A stretch of 64,000 nt of DNA from positions 13,971,629 through 14,035,628 of the forward strand of contig OZ038380.1 of the NCBI GenBank assembly GCA_964036045.1, written 5' to 3'. Below the pieces are notes generated by a model, which did not search any database, was not told the DNA's origin, and was given only the letters and a program-made list of their open reading frames with translations. Each line of letters begins with the position of its first letter. The first letter of the stretch is position 1. Positions 59,815 through 64,000 of this stretch are shown piece after piece. A program made the position numbers and the translations under genes. Source of the DNA: Eutreptiella sp. 'Long Island Sound 2002'. Taxonomy: Eukaryota > Euglenozoa > Euglenophyceae > Eutreptiales > Eutreptiaceae.

Positions 59815-61030
59815 CTGATGCAGTGCACACAACAAAATCCTTGGCTTGGGCCAAAGGGGGACTGAAGGAGGCCCTGCAAATCACGTCCAGAAACCCACAG
59901 CATTCTTGCGCACTATGCCGCACCGCCGCACGGGCAAGGCGGTGGTGTGCTTCAGCTGCCCACAGCTGGGCCACCGCTCATCGACGACGTATCATACATG
60001 GCCATGCACAGCCCACCTGTGGGTGATGACCGGTCGACTCTCCTGCTCTTAGCCAACGGAGGTCTCAAATGGTCTGGAGAACCTGGCCCACTTGGCTATC
60101 GTCCGACTCCCCTGCACTTCAACAACAACACGTCACAGACTGAGCTGAGCGCGTGTAGTGGAGCTTGGGCCATGAGGCAACGGATACTGGGCTCGCATAC
60201 GCCCCCGTGTCACAGGCGCATGGTCATCACCACACTCAGTTCAATGTTTTGCCTTGCTGCACTGCAGCGCAAACCAGATCAGTGCCGAATGTTGCCTTGC
60301 GTTCGCCACTCCAGGTGGCTATCGAAAGTTCTTAGGCTGTTTGGGTCAGCTCGCTCCCAGTGGTGGGGCTTGGGGGGGGGGGGGGTGCTTTGGAGCGCCA
60401 GGAAGACCCTAACAGATACTTTTCTCTTGTAAGTGGCAGATGCACACCTCACCTGATCACGGGTGGAAATGGAGTGTGGGCCCTGGCACCATCATCCACC
60501 ACAATACTCAGGCGGTCACTATAATGGTGACCCCCAGGTCCATCACAGACTATGTCGTGATACACACCAGTCACTGAGACCCAGCGGTGTCAACGTGCCC
60601 GAAGTTCACAATACAACACCTGCAGAGCGTACTCAACAGGCACACGTAGGCATAAGGCAGGGGAACGTGCAGTCCATGTTTTGAGCCCCTGAGCTTAGTG
60701 CGGTCCAGTCCGCCGCATTGTGGCCCTTCAGCCGCAGTCGGTTCTTAGTGAACGAAACTTTAGCTATTTGGTGCGAATGATAGGCGCTTAACCGCCAGCG
60801 ATTGGCGGTAAACCACTGGCCGAAAGGGCTGTCCTGCGAGCTGTCCTTGGAAAAAATCTCGTTGTTAATTAAAGGACAGCCGTGGGTACACATAGCAGCG
60901 GTGAAACACTTTTGTCTGAAGTTTTTGTCCAGCGCCTTTGGTCCCCTCTTCTCGAGATAGTTGCAGCCCGAAAATTTGCTCCTGCAGTTTTCATGTTGCC
61001 CCTTTGGGCATGTTGGCAGGCGTAGCTGGG
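59815..61030. other. Upstream intron or flank of the VPS24 exon
   Basis: No VPS24 N-terminal motif found. Unremarkable apart from a G-homopolymer near 60374. Confidence 0.35.
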
Positions 61031-61032
61031 GT

Positions 61033-61110
61033 GCATGTGGGTGTGGGTGTGGGTGTGGGTGTGGGTGTGGGTGTGGGTGTGGGTGTGGGTGTGGGTGTGG
61101 GTGTGGGTAT
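61033..61110 (+). repeat. (GTGGGT)n hexanucleotide array
   Basis: About 12 perfect units, continuing into imperfect GTGTGGGTATG repeats to about 61170. G-rich like a telomere repeat, but interstitial. Confidence 0.95.
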
Positions 61111-61723
61111 GTGTGTGTGCACACGCGGGTGGGTGTGGGTGTGAGTGTGGGTATGGGTGTGTGTGTGTCCCCCACGGCCGCCCAGGGGCGCGTGACCTCA
61201 CCGTGGTGTGGGGGTGAAACCAGGGGGGGGACACCCCTGGGCTAACACGCAATCTGGGGGGCGACCCAGTCCAGCCACGGCGGCTGGGTCGCGGGATCAC
61301 GCGTCCCATCCCCCGCCGACCACCGTGGGGGAGCCACGATGGTACAGGGCGGGCTCCACCGGGGGGTGGCGGTTAGCGAGGGTTTCCGGGTCTCCCTGTG
61401 GCCCAGCCCACCCCAGGGCTTGAGTTTCCCCCCTTGCACCAGCCCATGCGTTCCGCGTGTTCTCCACAGGTGCATCATGGTTTGGGGGATTGAGCTTTTG
61501 GACATGGGGTCTACCGAAGCCTCCGCGGTGCCCGGTCGGGCCCACGGGAGCTGGGAGACGGTGGAGTGACGGGGAGACGGCGCCGGGGCGGAGGAAAGGG
61601 CCAGCGCCTGCCGTTACGGTGCTCACTGCGCCGGGGTAATGGCACCTACCTGCAGCTCCGGCAGTCAGGCTCCCCATGAATGGCCTTGAAATAAGGGGAG
61701 GCCCCCCGGTCACAGGTCATGGG
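61111..61723. other. GC-rich stretch, no gene seen
   Basis: Resembles 63249-63699 in composition and in short GC blocks. No coding evidence; possibly part of an unclassified element. Confidence 0.3.
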
Positions 61724-62285
61724 GCGATTTGCTGTGTGGCACCACTGATTGTCCACTTGCACCTGGCCTGGCTGTGCAACTGTGTCTGTTGCATCCAAGG
61801 CAATACATTTCTCTATGTATTTCGCAGAATGTTTCGTGTTTCGGAATTTCAGGTTGTTCCTGCACCGCTGTGAACCGCATGTACGGCCATGACTCCTTGA
61901 CATGCGACTGGCCACAGTGTGCATGTCATCGTATGGGCCAGTTTACAGCATCTGCGCCAAAACCATAGCCCATTTGGGCGTGGAATGCTGTGAATTGTGA
62001 GCCAGTGGTGGCATGCGGTTCAGAATTGGGTACGCACTTTTATGCTGTTCGGCAATTTGCTGTGTGGCACAACAGATTGTCCACTTGCACCTGGCCTGGC
62101 TGTGCAACTGTGTCTGTTGCATCCAAGGCAATACATTTCTCTGTGTATTTCGCAGAATGCTTCGTGTTTCGGAATTTCAGGTTGTTCCTGCACCGCTGTG
62201 AACCGCATGTACGGCCATGGATCCTTGACATGCGACTGGCCACAGTGTGCATGTCAATGTATGGGCCAGTTTCCAGCATCTGCAC
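61724..62285. repeat. ~237-bp direct duplication, period 328 bp
   Basis: 61724-61960 and 62049-62285 are near-identical. Shared blocks are TTGTCCACTTGCACCTGG, TTTCGTGTTTCGGAATTTCA and AACCGCATGTACGGCCATG. Differs by a few substitutions; frames across it are not conserved as protein. Confidence 0.93.
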
Positions 62286-62306
62286 CCAGGAACCTGTGCC
62301 GCCGAG

Positions 62307-62600
62307 GGACGCCCCCACACAGCGGCGGATGCACCCGAGTCCCCGCGGTCCTGCCTGGGCCGGGGAGGGATAGGGACGCCCCGTGGGGGTTAGGAGGGGA
62401 CACCACACCACCCACCCCCACACAGCGGCGGATACACCCGAGTCCCTCCGGTCCTGCCTGGGCTGGGGAGGGATAGGGACGCCCCGTGGGGGTTATGAGG
62501 GGACACCACACCACCCACCCCCACACAGCGGCGGATACACCCGAGTCCCTCCGGTCCTGCCTGGGCCGGGGAGGGATAGGGGCGCCCCGTGGGGGTTTTG
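62307..62600. repeat. Three ~103-bp tandem units
   Basis: Units share GGGACGCCCCGTGGGGGTTA, CACACAGCGGCGGAT.CACCC and CGGTCCTGCCTGGGC. Starts at about 62372, 62476 and 62578, with a partial unit before them. Confidence 0.93.
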
Positions 62601-63248
62601 GGGGTACTGCCACCAACTGCAGGCAGTGCTGCCTCAACAGAAAGGCAGTGTTGCTGCAGTCCACTGGCAGTGCTGCAGTGTTGGGATGCAGTGCGGCAGC
62701 ATTCCAAAGGCATGCAGCATTGCAGAGGCGGTGGCACCACTGTTTGAAGGCAGTGCTGCCACATTGCGAAGGCACTACCGCTGCCATGTGAAGTCAGTGC
62801 TGCCACCAACAGAAGGCAGTGCTGCCCCATTGGGAAGGCAGTGTCACTGTCCAACAACAGTGCTGCTGCCGTCCACAGGCAGTGTTGTTGGAGTCCACTG
62901 GCAGTGCGGCAGTGTTGGGATGCAGTGCTGCAGCATTTCAAAGGCATGCAGCATTCCAGAGGCAGTGGCACCGGTAGTGCCACATTGTGAAGGCACCGCC
63001 GCTGCCATGTGAAGGCAGTGCTGCCACCAACTGCAGGCAATGCTGCCTCATTGGGAAGGCAGTGTCACTGTCCAAAAACAGTGCTGCTGCCGTCCACAGG
63101 CACTGTTGCTGCAGTCCACTGGCAGCGCTGCAGTGTTGGGATGCAGTGCTGCAGCATTCCAAAGGCATGCAGCATTGCAGAGGCAGTGGCACCACTGTTG
63201 GAAGGCAGTGCTGCCTCATTGTGAAGGCACTGCCGCTGCCATGTGAAG
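62600..63248. repeat. GGCAGTGCTGCC nested tandem repeats
   Basis: Short units of about 22-24 bp around GGCAGTGCTGC are organised into three higher-order units of about 200 bp (near 62605, 62810 and 63015), each passing through GCATTCCAAAGGCATGCAGCAT. Strong self-pairing potential. Long open frames across it are artefacts of composition. Confidence 0.9.
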
Positions 63249-63699
63249 GCTCCGCGCACGGACACCTTCGGCAGAAGTGCCGTGCGCCGGGGGAGGGGGG
63301 GGGGCCGGGCCACGGACCAAGCCCCCGTGATCCGCCGGCCAAACGCCGCCCAGTCGGTAGTACTTGGCGGCTAAGGGCCCACACCCGTGAGACTGCGTCC
63401 CCCTTCCCTTGGGGGGGTGGTGGACCGTGCCGGAAGTGGAGCCGGCGCTCCGCCTCGCCCCCCATTCCGTGCCCCTGGGAGGGGATCCGGCTACGTGTAG
63501 GGCGGGGGTGCATGCACGTAGCGCGGACTAGGGGACAAGGGGAGGAGACGAAGAGGAGAGCCGCCGCCATGATGCTTAGCCGGACGGGTTGGGATGAAAC
63601 CTCCCTCCCGGTTGCTTACCAGACCGTGGAGGGCCGGCGGGCACCATGGGGATGTGCCGCGGGGGCGCCCTACCGGGGGACCGCATCTCCTCCTCCTCC
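63249..63699. other. GC-rich stretch, no gene recognised
   Basis: Contains an inverted pair at 63252-63290 (GCGCACGG...CCGTGCGC) and homopolymer G runs. Possibly the 5' part of an unclassified element extending past the window. Confidence 0.3.
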
Positions 63700-63782
63700 T
63701 GTGTGTGTGTGTGTGTGTGTGCTGGTGGGTGTGCGTGTGGGTGTGGGTTTGGGTGTAGGTGTGGGTGTGGGTGTAAGTATGG

Positions 63783-63835
<53 letters not shown>
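63700..63835 (+). repeat. (GT)n microsatellites with an interrupted GTGGGT middle
   Basis: Pure GT runs at about 63701-63722 and 63787-63834, joined by GTGTGGGT-type repeats. Confidence 0.95.
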
Positions 63836-64000
63836 AATTGCCAATTGCCCCGCAACAGGGTCGATTCACTAAAATTCAGTTCATGCCTGTGGCAGTTCTT
63901 GAGGTGTCTTTGTACACACTTTGAGTACAGATTGGGGCTGGTTCATGGGTCACATCAATACAATGTGTCTCGGCAGCCTGTTTGACTCTAGTCTGGCTCG

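Noticed and set aside
61033-61110. Telomere repeat
   Set aside because: The unit GTGGGT is not a standard telomere unit, the array is short, and it is flanked by non-telomeric sequence on both sides.
62383-63246. Long open frames on both strands in the GGCAGTGCTGCC region
   Set aside because: Ala/Cys/His-rich translations reflect repeat composition; they are open in several frames at once and show no family.

Overview
This is nuclear DNA of a eukaryote, most likely a microbial eukaryote (protist or alga) with a repeat-rich genome. The evidence is spliceosomal GT-AG introns that can be placed by joining conserved protein blocks, an ESCRT-III (VPS24/CHMP3) gene, KDZ-type and MULE-type transposase genes, and long stretches of non-coding, repeat-laden DNA. 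There are no bacterial-style operons. I cannot name the lineage from sequence alone.

Layout. (1) 1-5995, minus strand: an uninterrupted reading frame of at least 1998 codons holding three complete GTP-type PEP carboxykinase (PEPCK) domains and the start of a fourth, running off the window edge. Domains B and C, and the visible part of D, are nearly identical and keep the catalytic residues. The N-terminal domain A has lost most of them. (2) 8372-17025, plus strand: a complete nine-exon Gfo/Idh/MocA-family oxidoreductase whose exons sum to exactly 426 codons. It is divergent from the PEPCK gene across a 2.4-kb intergenic region. (3) 17.0-26.1 kb: no convincing gene, but clusters of a ~60-bp C-tract repeat in both orientations. 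(4) 26.1-44.8 kb: a nucleotide-diphospho-sugar transferase-like gene (exons at 28.4, 29.9 and 43.3 kb), bracketed by two ~1.1-kb near-identical direct repeats. Its last intron appears to have received an 11.1-kb DNA transposon. (5) 31348-42490: that transposon, flanked by a 19-bp identical direct duplication. It has ends built of arrays of a 19-bp palindrome, a 169-bp hairpin-bearing satellite, a CxC5/CxC6-like KDZ transposase gene, at least two further candidate genes and tRNA-like sequences. (6) 45.2-46.65 kb: a broken MULE transposase with a SWIM-type zinc finger. (7) 47-59 kb: mostly gene-poor, with an inverted pair of tRNA-like sequences and arrays of a GGGATAAAACCACCCC repeat. (8) 59458-59814, minus strand: the terminal exon of VPS24/CHMP3. 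(9) 61-64 kb: GC-rich tandem repeats and microsatellites.

The host genes do not form one pathway: PEPCK is central carbon metabolism, the oxidoreductase is of unknown substrate, the glycosyltransferase is probably secretory-pathway, and VPS24 acts in membrane remodelling. The most unusual items are the multi-domain PEPCK polyprotein with a degenerate first domain, and the large, apparently intact KDZ-type element inserted in a glycosyltransferase intron. Exon joins are my own reading from conserved motifs and splice signals; no alignment or search was run.
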